A stretch of DNA of 64,000 nucleotides from Kineococcus mangrovi (GCF_041320705.1 NZ_JBGGTQ010000008.1:124001-188000), one strand, 5' to 3'. Shown: positions 10,687 through 19,391, counted from the stretch's first letter. Numbers and translations are program-made. Notes: generated from the sequence alone by a model not told the origin.

Positions 10687-11715
10687 TCAGGGCCGCAGGA
10701 CGGTGATCCCCGCCGTCGTCGCGGCGCCCACCTCGGCCAGGGCGCGGGGCCCGGCCTCCAGCGGCAGTTCGCGGGTCACGAGCTGCGCCAGCGGGAAGCG
10801 CCCCGAGGTCACGAGCGCCAGCAGGCGCGGGTAGTCGTGGGCCGCCATGCCGTGGCTGCCGAGCACCTGCAGCTCCCCGGCGATGACGAGGTCCATCGGC
10901 ACCGCCGGTCTGCCCGCGGCCGCGGGCAGCAGGCCGACCTGCACGTGCCGCCCGCGCCGGCGCAACGAGCGGACGGACCCCTCGCACGTCGCCGGCAGCC
11001 CGACGGCGTCGAGGGAGACGTGCGCTCCGCCGCCGGTGAGGTCGCGGACCGCCTCGACGGCCCCGTCGGCGGCGACGGCGTGCTCGGCCCCGAACGTCAG
11101 GGCCAGGTCGCGGGCGGCCGGGGAGGGGTCGACGGCGACGACGCGCGCCCCGGCCGCCGCGGCGACGGCGACCGCGGACAGGCCCACCCCGCCCGCGCCG
11201 TGGACGGCGACGAACTCCCCGGCGCGCACGGCCCCCACGTCGGTGACGGCCCGGAAGGCCGTCGCCACCCGGCAGCCCAGCGCGGCCGCGGAGGAGGCGG
11301 GGAAACCCTCGGGCAGCGCCACGAGGTTCACGTCGGCGTGGTCGAGCGCGACGAGGTCGGCGAAGGAACCCCAGCCGGTGAACCCCGGCTGGGTCTGCGA
11401 CCGGCACACCTGCTGGGCGCCGGCGGCGCACTCCGGGCACGTCCCGCAGGCCGTGACGAACGGCGTCGTGACGCGGTCCCCGACGTGCCAGTCCCGCACG
11501 TCGGCACCGACCGCGGCGACCGTCCCGGCCAGTTCGTGCCCCGGCACGTGCGGCAGGACGACGTCGTCGTCGTGCCCCTGCCAGGCGTGCCAGTCGCTGC
11601 GGCACACGCCCGTGGCCTCGACGGCCACGACGACCCCGTGCGGGGCCGGGGCCGGGTCCTCGACGTCGGCCAGGCGCGCCGGGGCGCCGAACCCGGTGAC
11701 CAGGACGGCGCGCAC
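10687..11715 (-). CDS. Zinc-dependent alcohol dehydrogenase (MDR family)
   Basis: A 342-residue medium-chain dehydrogenase. It has catalytic zinc ligands in GVCRSDWH and the GHEL motif, the four-cysteine structural zinc lobe CGTCPECAAGAQQVC, and a Rossmann glycine motif GAGGVGLSAV. These mark an active alcohol or formaldehyde-type dehydrogenase. It starts with GTG one base after the purB stop, so translation is probably coupled to purB. The aldehyde dehydrogenase lies just downstream, so a two-step alcohol oxidation is the simplest reading. The true substrate is unknown. Confidence 0.85.
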   Translation of the reverse strand: MRAVLVTGFGAPARLADVEDPAPAPHGVVVAVEATGVCRSDWHAWQGHDDDVVLPHVPGHELAGTVAAVGADVRDWHVGDRVTTPFVTACGTCPECAAGAQQVCRSQTQPGFTGWGSFADLVALDHADVNLVALPEGFPASSAAALGCRVATAFRAVTDVGAVRAGEFVAVHGAGGVGLSAVAVAAAAGARVVAVDPSPAARDLALTFGAEHAVAADGAVEAVRDLTGGGAHVSLDAVGLPATCEGSVRSLRRRGRHVQVGLLPAAAGRPAVPMDLVIAGELQVLGSHGMAAHDYPRLLALVTSGRFPLAQLVTRELPLEAGPRALAEVGAATTAGITVLRP

Positions 11716-11716
11716 G

Positions 11717-13135
11717 TCAGCCCTCGTCGAGGACGGAGACCAGCGCGGAGGCGTCCCCGGTGTAGTCGGCCGGCGTCAGCAGCGACAGCCGCGCCGCCTC
11801 GCCCTCGGGCAACCCGAGACCGGCGACGAACTCCTGCAGCTTCGCCTGGTCGACCTTGCGGCCGCGGGTGAGTTCCTTGAGGCGCTCGTAGGGCTTGGGC
11901 AGCCCGTGCACGCGCATGACCGACTGCACGGCCTCGCCGAGGACCTCCCAGTTGTGGTCCAGGTCGGCGGCCAGGGCCGCGGGGACGGCGTCCAGACCGG
12001 CCAGCCCGCGCCGGGCGTTCTCGATCGCCAGCAGCGAGTGCCCGAACGCGACACCGATGTTGCGCTGCATCGAGGAGTCGGTGAGGTCGCGCTGCATCCG
12101 CGACGTCGTCAGCGTCTCCTCCAGCACCCGGAACAACCCGCCGGAGACCTCGAGGTTGGCCTCGGCGTTCTCGAACCGGATGGGGTTCACCTTGTGCGGC
12201 ATGGTGGACGAGCCGACGGTGCCCTGGCCGCGGACCTGGGCGAAGAACCCGTAGGAGATGTACGTCCACACGTCGGTGCAGAGGTTGTGCAGCACCCGGC
12301 CGAAGCGGGAGACGTCGGCGTACAGCTCGGCCTGCCAGTCGTGCGACTCGATCTGCGTCGTGAGCGGGTTCCAGGTGAGACCGAGCCCGGTGACGAACTC
12401 GCGCGAGACGGCCGGCCAGTCCGTCGAGGGGACGGCGGCGCGGTGCGCGGCGTAGGTGCCCGTCGCGCCGTTGAACTTGCCGAGGAACTCCGACTCCCCG
12501 ACGCGACCCAGCTGGCGGCGCAGCCGGTGGGCGAGCACGGCGAGTTCCTTGCCGAGCGTCGTCGGCGTCGCGGGCTGGCCGTGGGTGCGCGACAGCATCG
12601 GCACGTCGCGCAGGTCGTGGGCCATCCGCACCACGTCGTCGACGAGGTCCGTCGCGGCCGGCAGCCAGACCTGCTGCACGGCGTCGCGCACCATGAGGGC
12701 GTAGGACAGGTTGTTGATGTCCTCGCTGGTGCAGAACAGGTGGGTGAGTTCGGCGACGTCGGCCAGCGACGTGCCCTCCAGGCGGCGCTTGATCCAGTAC
12801 TCGACGGCCTTGACGTCGTGGACGGTGACGCGCTCGATCTCACCGAGTTCAGCGACGGCCGCCGCGTCGAAGCGCAGGGGGAGTTCGCGCAGGAACGCGG
12901 TCTCCTCGTCCGTGAGCCGGCGGACGCCGGGGACGACGTCGTGGGTGCCGAGGAACACGAGCCACTCGACCTCGACGTGGACGCGCCGTCGGTTCAGCGC
13001 GGCCTCGGACAGGTGCGCGGCCAGCGGCGCGACGGAGCGGCGGTAGCGCCCGTCCAGGGGGCCCAGCGCGGGCTCGCCCAGGTCGGCGGCGGTGAGGGTG
13101 GTGGCGGCGTCCGGCTCGTTCGTCACGGGCCACAT
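11717..13135 (-). CDS. purB: Adenylosuccinate lyase
   Basis: Catalyses two beta-eliminations in purine synthesis, releasing fumarate from SAICAR and from adenylosuccinate. The 472-residue protein carries the fumarase/aspartase signature GSSTMPHKVNPI, the catalytic-His region SRTHGQPATPTTLGKE, and TSEDINNLSYALM near the N-terminal third. The length and the GPLDGRYR start match the long (E. coli-like) PurB subclass. It stands apart from other purine genes here, with the two dehydrogenase genes behind it. An alternative GTG start four codons in (VTNEPD) is possible. Confidence 0.95.
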   Translation of the reverse strand: MWPVTNEPDAATTLTAADLGEPALGPLDGRYRRSVAPLAAHLSEAALNRRRVHVEVEWLVFLGTHDVVPGVRRLTDEETAFLRELPLRFDAAAVAELGEIERVTVHDVKAVEYWIKRRLEGTSLADVAELTHLFCTSEDINNLSYALMVRDAVQQVWLPAATDLVDDVVRMAHDLRDVPMLSRTHGQPATPTTLGKELAVLAHRLRRQLGRVGESEFLGKFNGATGTYAAHRAAVPSTDWPAVSREFVTGLGLTWNPLTTQIESHDWQAELYADVSRFGRVLHNLCTDVWTYISYGFFAQVRGQGTVGSSTMPHKVNPIRFENAEANLEVSGGLFRVLEETLTTSRMQRDLTDSSMQRNIGVAFGHSLLAIENARRGLAGLDAVPAALAADLDHNWEVLGEAVQSVMRVHGLPKPYERLKELTRGRKVDQAKLQEFVAGLGLPEGEAARLSLLTPADYTGDASALVSVLDEG

Positions 13136-13187
13136 GGTCCCACGCCGCCACCACCGCTCCCGCGGCTGCGGTGCGTACCCGGCCGGG

Positions 13188-13388
13188 TCAGGTCTTGTCG
13201 ACCGAGGACTCCTTGTGCGCGGCCTCCTTGCCGGACTTCTCGCTCTCCACGATGACCTGCGGGTCGTCCTCGGACGCCTTGCGCTTCTGGCCGTACAGCT
13301 CGAAGTCGTCGGTCTTCTTGTCCGTGACCTTCCCCTCGGTCGTCCCCTGGGGGGTGTTCCACTCGACGTGATCGCCCTTCTTCACCAT
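13188..13388 (-). CDS. DUF2945 (HVA1/TUDOR-like) small protein
   Basis: A 66-residue, highly charged protein. It matches the DUF2945 pattern: an initial basic GDHVEWNTPQGTTEGKV strand pair, a K/D-rich middle, then ASEDDPQVIVESEKSGKEAAHKES. The family folds as a small beta-barrel resembling Tudor domains and is common in soil bacteria and fungi. Its function is not established. It has its own start preceded by an open region, and codon use is normal for the window. The length is typical of the family. Confidence 0.82.
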   Translation of the reverse strand: MVKKGDHVEWNTPQGTTEGKVTDKKTDDFELYGQKRKASEDDPQVIVESEKSGKEAAHKESSVDKT

Positions 13389-13424
13389 GGGGTCAGCGTC
13401 GGGGCACTCCCGGTACCCCGCACG

Positions 13425-14006
13425 TCAGGGCAGCGGGTGCCGGCGCAGCACGGGCTCTCCCGCGCGGGCGGGGTCCAGCGGGACGGGCGAGCGCAGCACC
13501 CCGGCGCCGAGGGCGAGGTGGCCGTCCGTCGTCGGGGTGCAGCGCAGGCCGCCGCGCCCGCGCAGCGCCCGGTGGGCCCCGGGGGCGGCGACGCGGTCCA
13601 TCCAGGCGCACGGGTTCGCCGGCCGGCCGCCGTGGAACGTCACCGACCCGGCCGCCGTCACCACCTCGAAGTCGTGGCCCCGCAACGGGTCCAGCTCGAC
13701 CCCGCGGACGACGACGTTGCGCCGCGCCAGCAGCGGGTCGGGGACGGCGTCCAGCTCCAGGTCGCGGGCGACGGCCTCCCACGCCTCCAGGGCGAAGAAC
13801 GTGACCGCCGCGTCCATGTGCGCGGCCTTGCCGAAGAACCGGTCCCCGCGGATCCCCTTGCCGGCGACGACCTCGACGACGTCGGGGGTGTGCGTCGGGA
13901 CGTCCGCCGCGCCGTCGCGGGGACGGCCGAAGTAGGCGTGCTCGGGGGAGACCAGCAGGTGCACGACCTCGACCGGGTGGTCGATCCAGTGCTCGTGGCC
14001 CGTCAC
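13425..14006 (-). CDS. MOSC-domain protein
   Basis: A 193-residue protein with a MOSC (molybdenum cofactor sulfurase C-terminal) fold. It has the glycine-rich KGIRGDRFFGK motif of the domain and the conserved Cys in NPCAWMD. MOSC proteins carry sulfur or bind molybdenum cofactor. The GTG start at 14006 overlaps the stop of the upstream fructosamine-kinase-like gene in a GTGA arrangement, indicating translational coupling. This start also removes an unrelated upstream extension. The functional link between the two genes is unclear. Confidence 0.8.
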   Translation of the reverse strand: MTGHEHWIDHPVEVVHLLVSPEHAYFGRPRDGAADVPTHTPDVVEVVAGKGIRGDRFFGKAAHMDAAVTFFALEAWEAVARDLELDAVPDPLLARRNVVVRGVELDPLRGHDFEVVTAAGSVTFHGGRPANPCAWMDRVAAPGAHRALRGRGGLRCTPTTDGHLALGAGVLRSPVPLDPARAGEPVLRRHPLP

Positions 14007-14776
14007 AGGGCCAGGGTCTCGCGCGCGGCGCGGACCGCCTGCCCGGCGTACCCGCCGCCGAACAGGACGGTGTGCACCAGCAGCGGGTGCAACTGGTGCA
14101 GCGCCACGCGGCGACGCCACCCCGGCGGGGTCGAGGCGGCCTCGGTGTACGCGGCGAGCACGCGGTCCAGGTGCGGGAGCCCGAACAGCGCCAGCATCGC
14201 CAGGTCCGTCTCGGGGTGACCGCCGTGCGCGGCCGGGTCGATGAGCACCGCCCCCTCGCGCGACCACAGGACGTTGCCCGACCACAGGTCCCCGTGCAGC
14301 CGGGCCGGTGCGGACGGTTCCCCGGGCAGGTCCCCGGCGCCCAGGCGCTCGCAGACCGCCTCCAGGACCCCGGCGTCGGCCGTGGACAGGTCACCGGCGT
14401 CCCGCGCGGCGCGCAGGTAGGGGCGCAACCGCTGCTCGGCGTAGAAGGAGCCCCACGACGCCGGTTCCGCCGTCGTCATCGGCAGCGGCAGCGCCGCGAT
14501 CCAGCCGTCCCCGTCCAGGCCCGGGGGCGGCGCGCCGAACCGTTCCGCCCCGGCCGCGTGGGTGCGCGCCAGGGACCGGCCGAACTCCTCGGCCGCCCCG
14601 GGGGTGGGGCGCACCTCCTCGACGCGCTCCAGGACCAACCCGTCGTCGCGGACGGCCAGGACGGGGCAGACGGGGACCGCGTCCGCGGCGGCCAGCCACC
14701 GCAGGCCCGCGGCCTCCGCGTCCCGCGGCCCGGGCCGGTCGTGGCGCTTGAGGAACGTCCCGGGCACCTGGTTCAC
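14003..14776 (-). CDS. Fructosamine kinase family protein
   Basis: A 257-residue kinase-fold enzyme of the fructosamine/ketosamine-3-kinase family. It phosphorylates sugars attached to amines so that glycation can be reversed. The catalytic loop LHGDLWSGNVLW and the metal-binding LIDPAAHGGHPETDLAML are intact, and the family's long C-terminal helical stretch (HQLHPLLVHTVLFGGGYAGQA) is present. The GTG start at 14776 (VNQVPGTFLKR) fits the family start. Its stop overlaps the MOSC gene start by four bases. Confidence 0.88.
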   Translation of the reverse strand: MNQVPGTFLKRHDRPGPRDAEAAGLRWLAAADAVPVCPVLAVRDDGLVLERVEEVRPTPGAAEEFGRSLARTHAAGAERFGAPPPGLDGDGWIAALPLPMTTAEPASWGSFYAEQRLRPYLRAARDAGDLSTADAGVLEAVCERLGAGDLPGEPSAPARLHGDLWSGNVLWSREGAVLIDPAAHGGHPETDLAMLALFGLPHLDRVLAAYTEAASTPPGWRRRVALHQLHPLLVHTVLFGGGYAGQAVRAARETLAL

Positions 14777-14951
14777 CCCGCCATCTTCGCGCTGGGGACG
14801 CGGGACCGCAGCGGACGCCCCGGTCCCCACAGGGCGCGGTGCCGGCGGTCCGTCCACACCAGGGCCCGCCGCCGCCGCGGGCACCGACGCGCCCGACCTA
14901 CGGTCGCCCCGGCGTCGACCACGGCGCCTCCCCCCACGGCAGGAGCTGAGC

Positions 14952-15200
14952 ATGGATCCCGGTCAGGCCCACGTCGACACCCTGGCCCGCCGCCTCGCCG
15001 TGGAGGCCGACGACGTCCGCGCCGTCCGGCGCCACCTGCTCACCTCCGCGGACGTGGGGTGGACGGGCGCGGCCGCCACCCGCTTCCGCGCCGAGCTCGG
15101 CCTCGCCGGCGAGCGGGTCGACCGGCTGGCCCGGGCCGTCGAGGACGCGGCGGGCAGCCTCCGGGCGCACTCCGCTGCGATGGCGGGGGGTCCGGCGTGA
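14952..15200 (+). CDS. WXG100-like small helical protein
   Basis: An 82-residue protein predicted to form two long helices around a W37-T38-G39 turn (VGWTGAAATRF). This is the size and shape of WXG100/ESAT-6 proteins, which are dimeric substrates or adaptors of type VII secretion. AGGAG lies six bases before the ATG. Its stop overlaps the start of the next gene in a GTGA junction, so the two are made together. The usual C-terminal YxxxD/E secretion signal is not evident. No Ecc secretion genes occur in the window, so export is an inference. Confidence 0.7.
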   Translation: MDPGQAHVDTLARRLAVEADDVRAVRRHLLTSADVGWTGAAATRFRAELGLAGERVDRLARAVEDAAGSLRAHSAAMAGGPA

Positions 15201-16732
15201 GCGGCGGGATCACCGTCGACGCGGGGCTGGCCGTGGACCCCGACCAGCTCGACGCGGTGGCGGCGCAGCTCGCGGGGACGGCGGCCACGGTGGCCGGGGT
15301 CGGTGCCGTCGCCGTGCAGACGGCCGCCGACCCCGTGTTCGCGATGTCCGTCCCCCTCGCGCCGGTGACGGCCGCCCGGGCGGCCGGTGACCTCGCCCGG
15401 GTCGTCGTGGGGGGCGCCTCGGCCCCCGCCGTCGCCGCCCGGGTCCTGGACCTGGCCACCCGCCTGGAGGTGGTCTCGCTGCGCTACCGCGTCGGGGACG
15501 GGACCGCCGCGGCCGTCGTGGCGCTGGCCCGTCGGGCGGTGGCCGGCGCCGTCGTCGAGGCGGCCCCCGAACTGGCCGGTGCGGCCGGGACGCTCGTGGC
15601 CGCCGACGTCCTGTTCCGGGTGCGCGAGGCCGGGTACCGCGTCCTCGTCGCGGCCGTCGCCCAGGCCGTCGAGGGCGACGTCGACCTCGACGCGCTCGGC
15701 GCCACGGCGGCCGCCGAAGCGGGGGAGGTCGACGACCGGGTGCTCGCCGACCTGCGGGGCGCGGGGACGCTGCTCGCCGCGCACCCGGGGGTCGTCCGCG
15801 AGCTGGCCGCGTCGACGCCGTACCTGGCCGCGGCCGCCGGGGTGCCCGGGGTCGAGGACGTGGGGGACGTCGCCGCCCTCCTCACCTCCGCGGGCGCGGT
15901 GACGCCGCTGTTCCGCGAGACCCCCGTGCGGGTCACCCCGCAGACCGTCCCCCGAGCCGTCCCGTCCCGTCCCCCGCGCGGGCTCGCCGAGGTCCTGGAC
16001 GGGGTGGCCCACCAGTCCACCGGGTACGAGGCCGCGCACGGGTCGGTGGGCGGTCGCCTGGCGAGCGCCGGGAAGCCGGATCCCGGCGGCCTCCGGCTGG
16101 AACGCGTCACCCACGCCGACGGGAGCGTCGCGTGGATCGTGGAGGTCCCCGGCACCCAGGACTGGACCCCGCTGCCCGGCAGCACCCGCACCCCGATGGA
16201 CCTGACGACGAACCTGCGCGCCGTCGCCGGCGAACCCACGGCCACGGGAGCCGCCGTCGTGGACGCCCTGCGGCAGGCGGGAGTTCGGCCCGACGAACCG
16301 GTGCTGCTCGCCGGGCACAGCCAGGGCGGGCTCACCGCGGCCGCGCTGGCCGCCGACCCGGCCGTCGTCGCGGAGTTCCACGTCACGCACGTGCTGACCG
16401 CCGGGTCCCCGACCGACGGCCTGCCCGCCGCCCCCGGGATCCGCACCGTCTCCCTGGAGCACACCGGCGACGTGGTCCCCGCCCTCGACGGCACGGACGC
16501 GGAGGGCTCGGCGGACCGGACGGTCGTGCGGCGGGACGTCTCGGACGAGGAGGAGGTTCGCGAGAACCCCGTGGCCGCCCACGGGTGGTCGCGCTACCTG
16601 CGGACGGCGGCGCTCGCCGACGCCTCCGAGGACCCCGCGCTGAGGACCTTCCGCGAGTCCGGCAGCGCGTTCTTCGACGCTCCCGGGGCGCGGGTGGACG
16701 TCTTCGACTACACCGCGGAACGGGTGCCGTGA
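15197..16732 (+). CDS. Large protein with helical N-terminus and C-terminal alpha/beta hydrolase (lipase-like) domain
   Basis: A 511-residue protein. Residues 1-250 are Ala/Val-rich and probably helical, with no recognisable catalytic motif and a composition resembling WXG/LXG-type export partners. Residues ~290-511 are an alpha/beta hydrolase of the PGAP1/lipase type: nucleophile elbow GHSQGG at 373-378 (Ser375), an acidic residue in HTGDVVPALDGTD, and a candidate catalytic His in NPVAAHGWSRY. No signal peptide is visible. It begins with GTG overlapping the stop of the WXG100-like gene. The pair looks like a two-gene cassette of a possible secreted enzyme and its small partner; the target is unknown. 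Confidence 0.75.
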   Translation: MSGGITVDAGLAVDPDQLDAVAAQLAGTAATVAGVGAVAVQTAADPVFAMSVPLAPVTAARAAGDLARVVVGGASAPAVAARVLDLATRLEVVSLRYRVGDGTAAAVVALARRAVAGAVVEAAPELAGAAGTLVAADVLFRVREAGYRVLVAAVAQAVEGDVDLDALGATAAAEAGEVDDRVLADLRGAGTLLAAHPGVVRELAASTPYLAAAAGVPGVEDVGDVAALLTSAGAVTPLFRETPVRVTPQTVPRAVPSRPPRGLAEVLDGVAHQSTGYEAAHGSVGGRLASAGKPDPGGLRLERVTHADGSVAWIVEVPGTQDWTPLPGSTRTPMDLTTNLRAVAGEPTATGAAVVDALRQAGVRPDEPVLLAGHSQGGLTAAALAADPAVVAEFHVTHVLTAGSPTDGLPAAPGIRTVSLEHTGDVVPALDGTDAEGSADRTVVRRDVSDEEEVRENPVAAHGWSRYLRTAALADASEDPALRTFRESGSAFFDAPGARVDVFDYTAERVP

Positions 16733-16935
16733 TCCGCTCGCGCCCGGAAGCCCGTGGCGCGGCTGGTGCCCGCGCGCTCGCGAGCCGCACCGGTGCCGGG
16801 CACGTCGAAGGGGCAGCTGGCCGGCGCCCGGGCCGCACGGCGCTCCCCGGCCGTCGTCACGGTCGACCGGCGCTCCAGCGCCGACGACGTCCGGCTCCCG
16901 CACACCTCCCGGGCGGCCCCGGGGACGGACGCCTC
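16733..16935. other. Non-coding gap
   Basis: About 200 bases between the hydrolase stop and the convergent NADPH-FMN reductase. A short open frame continues in the hydrolase frame after its stop (16754-16939) but is Arg/Ala-rich and low in complexity. I see no promoter, terminator or RNA structure of note. Confidence 0.5.
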
Positions 16936-17499
16936 CTAGGCCGGCGGCTGCGCCGCGCCGCGGGTCTGCCGCCCGGCGCTCGCGGTCGCCCGCAGCGTCG
17001 TCCCCCACCGGCCGACGTAGGCGGCCAGCGCCGGGGTGTCGGCGCCCTGGGCCTCGGCCTCCCGGTCGATGAGGTAGAGCCCCGGCGCCGGCACGGCCGC
17101 GCCGAGTTCGACGAGCACGGGCTTGAGCAGCAAGTCGGGTGCCATCGCGTGCGCCGGGCCGGCGCCGAGCATGAGCGGCACGGCGGTGACGCCGCGCAGA
17201 CCCTCACCACCGGCGAACTGGTCGAGGAACAGCTTGAGCAGGCCGGTGTAGGTGGCCTTGAAGGTCGGGGAGGCCACGACGAGCAGGTCGGCGGAGGCGA
17301 CGTCGGTGACGACCTGCCGCACGGTCGGGTCGCCCCAGCCGAGCAGCCCCGGGCCCAGGGTCGTGACGTCGACGACCTGGTCCACGGGCGCCTGCGCCAC
17401 CAGCTCGGCCGTCGTGACGGCAGCGGTCAGCGTCCGGGAGGCCGGTTTGGGGTTCCCGGTGACGACGACGGTCCTCATCGCGGTGACGGGCCCGCTCAC
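16936..17499 (-). CDS. NADPH-dependent FMN reductase family protein
   Basis: A flavodoxin-fold reductase that passes electrons from NAD(P)H to FMN. It begins with the family strand MRTVVVTGNPKPASRT, where the phosphate-binding Ser/Thr follow the first beta strand, and has the ASPTFKATYTGLLKLFLDQF segment conserved in the SsuE/MsuE group. The GTG at 17499 overlaps the upstream stop (GTGA); an ATG at 17478 is an equally good start. With the flavin-reductase-like gene just upstream it makes a two-gene unit able to supply reduced flavin to a monooxygenase, but no monooxygenase is adjacent. Confidence 0.82.
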   Translation of the reverse strand: MSGPVTAMRTVVVTGNPKPASRTLTAAVTTAELVAQAPVDQVVDVTTLGPGLLGWGDPTVRQVVTDVASADLLVVASPTFKATYTGLLKLFLDQFAGGEGLRGVTAVPLMLGAGPAHAMAPDLLLKPVLVELGAAVPAPGLYLIDREAEAQGADTPALAAYVGRWGTTLRATASAGRQTRGAAQPPA

Positions 17500-18035
17500 C
17501 CGGCGGTCTTCGGGGTCAGGGTGCGGAAGCCGGAGGAGTGCCAGACGAGGGGTTCGGTGTCGGGGGCGGTGCCGGCGGCCTGGACCTGCAGGAGGACGAC
17601 GTCGTGGTCGCCGGCGGGGAACTCCGAGTGGACGGAGGCCTCGATCCAGACGGGCGCGCCGTGGATGAAGTGGGCGCCGCTGTCCGTGGTGGTGGTCCGG
17701 ATGCCGGCGAAGCGGTCGGTGGCCTTCGACGCGAGCTGGCGGGCGGCCAGGTCGTGGGCCTCACCGAGCACGGAGACCCCGATGCGGGGGGCGGCCTTGA
17801 GCTTGGGCCAGCTGGTGGAGGTGTGCTGGACGGCGAACAGGACCAGCGGGGGGTCCAGGGAGATGCCGACCTGGAAGGAGGACGCGACCAGCACGACCGG
17901 TTCGGGGCCCTGACCGCTGTCGACGACGGCGGAGAGGGCGGCGACGCCGGTGGGGAAGAGGGCGAAGGTGGTGCGCAGCGCCATCGGGTCGGCGTCGACG
18001 GCGACGAGGTCGGGCGGGGTGGGGGTCTCGGTCAC
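17496..18035 (-). CDS. Flavin reductase-like domain protein
   Basis: A 179-residue split-barrel FMN-binding protein of the HpaC/flavin reductase family. Recognisable pieces are the FPTGVAALSAV start of the barrel, ASSFQVGISLDPPLVLFAV, and GVSVLGEAHDLAARQLAS. The family supplies reduced flavin to two-component monooxygenases. The GTG at 18035 has an AGGAGG ribosome site about seven bases before it. It overlaps the FMN reductase gene, so both are probably expressed together. It diverges from the aminotransferase gene, leaving about 110 bases for the two promoters. Confidence 0.85.
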   Translation of the reverse strand: MTETPTPPDLVAVDADPMALRTTFALFPTGVAALSAVVDSGQGPEPVVLVASSFQVGISLDPPLVLFAVQHTSTSWPKLKAAPRIGVSVLGEAHDLAARQLASKATDRFAGIRTTTTDSGAHFIHGAPVWIEASVHSEFPAGDHDVVLLQVQAAGTAPDTEPLVWHSSGFRTLTPKTAG

Positions 18036-18147
18036 GGTGGGGCCTCCTGCTGGTGGGGACGTGGCGTCCGAGTCAACCGCACGCCGTCGCCCCGCCTTCC
18101 GCGGGCGTGACGGAAGTCGCAGCCCCGGCGTCCGTACCCTGGCGCGC

Positions 18148-19251
18148 ATGACGACTCCCAGCACCCCCCCGGCCCCGCGGCTGCGGGCCAGCATGGCCAA
18201 GGTCCCGGCGTACGTCGCGGGGAAGCCGGCCGTGGCCCGGGAGGGCCTGGAGGTCTTCAAGCTGTCCTCCAACGAGAACCCGTACCCGCCGCTGCCGAGC
18301 GTCCTCACCGCGATCACCCGCGCTGCGGCGACCGTGAACCGCTACCCCGACCCGGTGGCGACGCGGATGGTGGCGACGATCGCGGGGACGTGGGGCGTCG
18401 AGCCGGCGAACCTCGCCGCCGCGACAGGCAGCGTGCGGCTGCTGGCCCAGCTCGCCGAGATCACCTGCGCCCCCGGGGACGAGGTCGTCTACGCCTGGCG
18501 GTCCTTCGAGGCGTACCCCATCACGGTCGCCATCTCCGACGCCGTGCCCGTCGAGGTCCCCCTGACGGCCGACGCCCGGCACGACCTGCCCGCGATGCTC
18601 GCCGCGATCACCGAGCGGACGCGGCTGGTCGTCCTGTGCTCGCCCAACAACCCGACCGGTCCGGCGCTGCGCCGCGGCGAGCTGGCGGAGTTCCTGTCCC
18701 AGGTGCCCCGCGACGTCCTCGTCGTCCTCGACGAGGCCTACCGCGAGTTCGTCGACGACCCCGACGTGCCGGACGGCGTCGACGTCGCGCGCGAGCACCA
18801 GAACGTCGTCGTGCTCCGGACCTTCTCCAAGGCGTACGGCCTGGCGGGTCTGCGGGTCGGGGTCGCCGTGGCCCACCCGGAGGTCGCGGCCACGCTGCGC
18901 AAGGCGGCCACGCCCTTCGGCGTCTCGGCCATCGCCCAGGCCGCCGTCGTCGCCTCGCTGCAGACCGCCGCCGAGGCCGAGCTGATGGAGCGGGTGTCCG
19001 CCCTCGTCGCGCAGCGCCGCGTCGTCGTGGACGGGCTGCGCGCCCAGGGCTGGGACGTCCCCGACGCGCAGGGCAACTTCCTGTGGCTGCCGGTGGGCGA
19101 GGACGCCGTGCCGCTGGCGGAGGCGTTCGCGGCCGAGGGGCTCGTGGTGCGCGCGTTCGCCGGCGCCGGCATCCGCGTCACCGTGGCCGAGGAGGCGGCG
19201 AACGCGCGTCTCCTGGACGTCGCGGGGGCGTTGCTCGCCGCGCGCGCCTGA
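18148..19251 (+). CDS. Histidinol-phosphate/aromatic aminotransferase (class I/II)
   Basis: A 367-residue pyridoxal-phosphate enzyme. It has the N-terminal KLSSNENPYPP motif of HisC-like transaminases, the CSPNNPTG loop, the DEAYREF aspartate strand, and the Schiff-base lysine in TFSKAYGLAGLRVG. No other histidine genes are nearby. The isolated actinobacterial copies of this family are often aromatic amino acid (phenylalanine) aminotransferases, so that role is as likely as histidine synthesis. ATG at 18148 is used. Confidence 0.87.
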   Translation: MTTPSTPPAPRLRASMAKVPAYVAGKPAVAREGLEVFKLSSNENPYPPLPSVLTAITRAAATVNRYPDPVATRMVATIAGTWGVEPANLAAATGSVRLLAQLAEITCAPGDEVVYAWRSFEAYPITVAISDAVPVEVPLTADARHDLPAMLAAITERTRLVVLCSPNNPTGPALRRGELAEFLSQVPRDVLVVLDEAYREFVDDPDVPDGVDVAREHQNVVVLRTFSKAYGLAGLRVGVAVAHPEVAATLRKAATPFGVSAIAQAAVVASLQTAAEAELMERVSALVAQRRVVVDGLRAQGWDVPDAQGNFLWLPVGEDAVPLAEAFAAEGLVVRAFAGAGIRVTVAEEAANARLLDVAGALLAARA

Positions 19252-19295
19252 CCCCGAGCAGCCGGACCGGTCCACCCGCGTGGCGGTTCGCAACC

Positions 19296-19340
19296 TACGG
19301 TTCCGTAACGTACGCTCGCGTCACCTACGGAACCGTAGGT
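19296..19340. promoter_or_regulatory. Double palindromic operator upstream of the 2-oxoacid dehydrogenase operon
   Basis: Two related palindromes lie in the 140-base gap before the E1 alpha gene. The first core is TACGGTTCCGTA at 19296-19307. The second is ACCTACGGAACCGTAGGT at 19323-19340, with perfect 8-bp arms. Their centres are exactly 30 bases apart, so they face the same side of the helix. The shared form TACGGnnCCGTA resembles TetR-family operators. No TetR gene is in the window, so the regulator would be encoded elsewhere. Confidence 0.75.
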
Positions 19341-19391
19341 TGGTGACGATCGTCAGAGTGCTCGCACCCGACGACCCACGGAGGAACGCAC

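Noticed and set aside
13092-14219. Plus-strand frame opposite the DUF2945, MOSC and kinase genes
   Set aside because: Antisense shadow; the minus-strand genes carry clear family motifs and a coupled stop-start overlap.
16754-16939. Small frame directly after the lipase-like gene, in the same phase
   Set aside because: It follows a real stop codon, is Arg/Ala-rich with no motif and has no ribosome site. Readthrough or extension is not supported.
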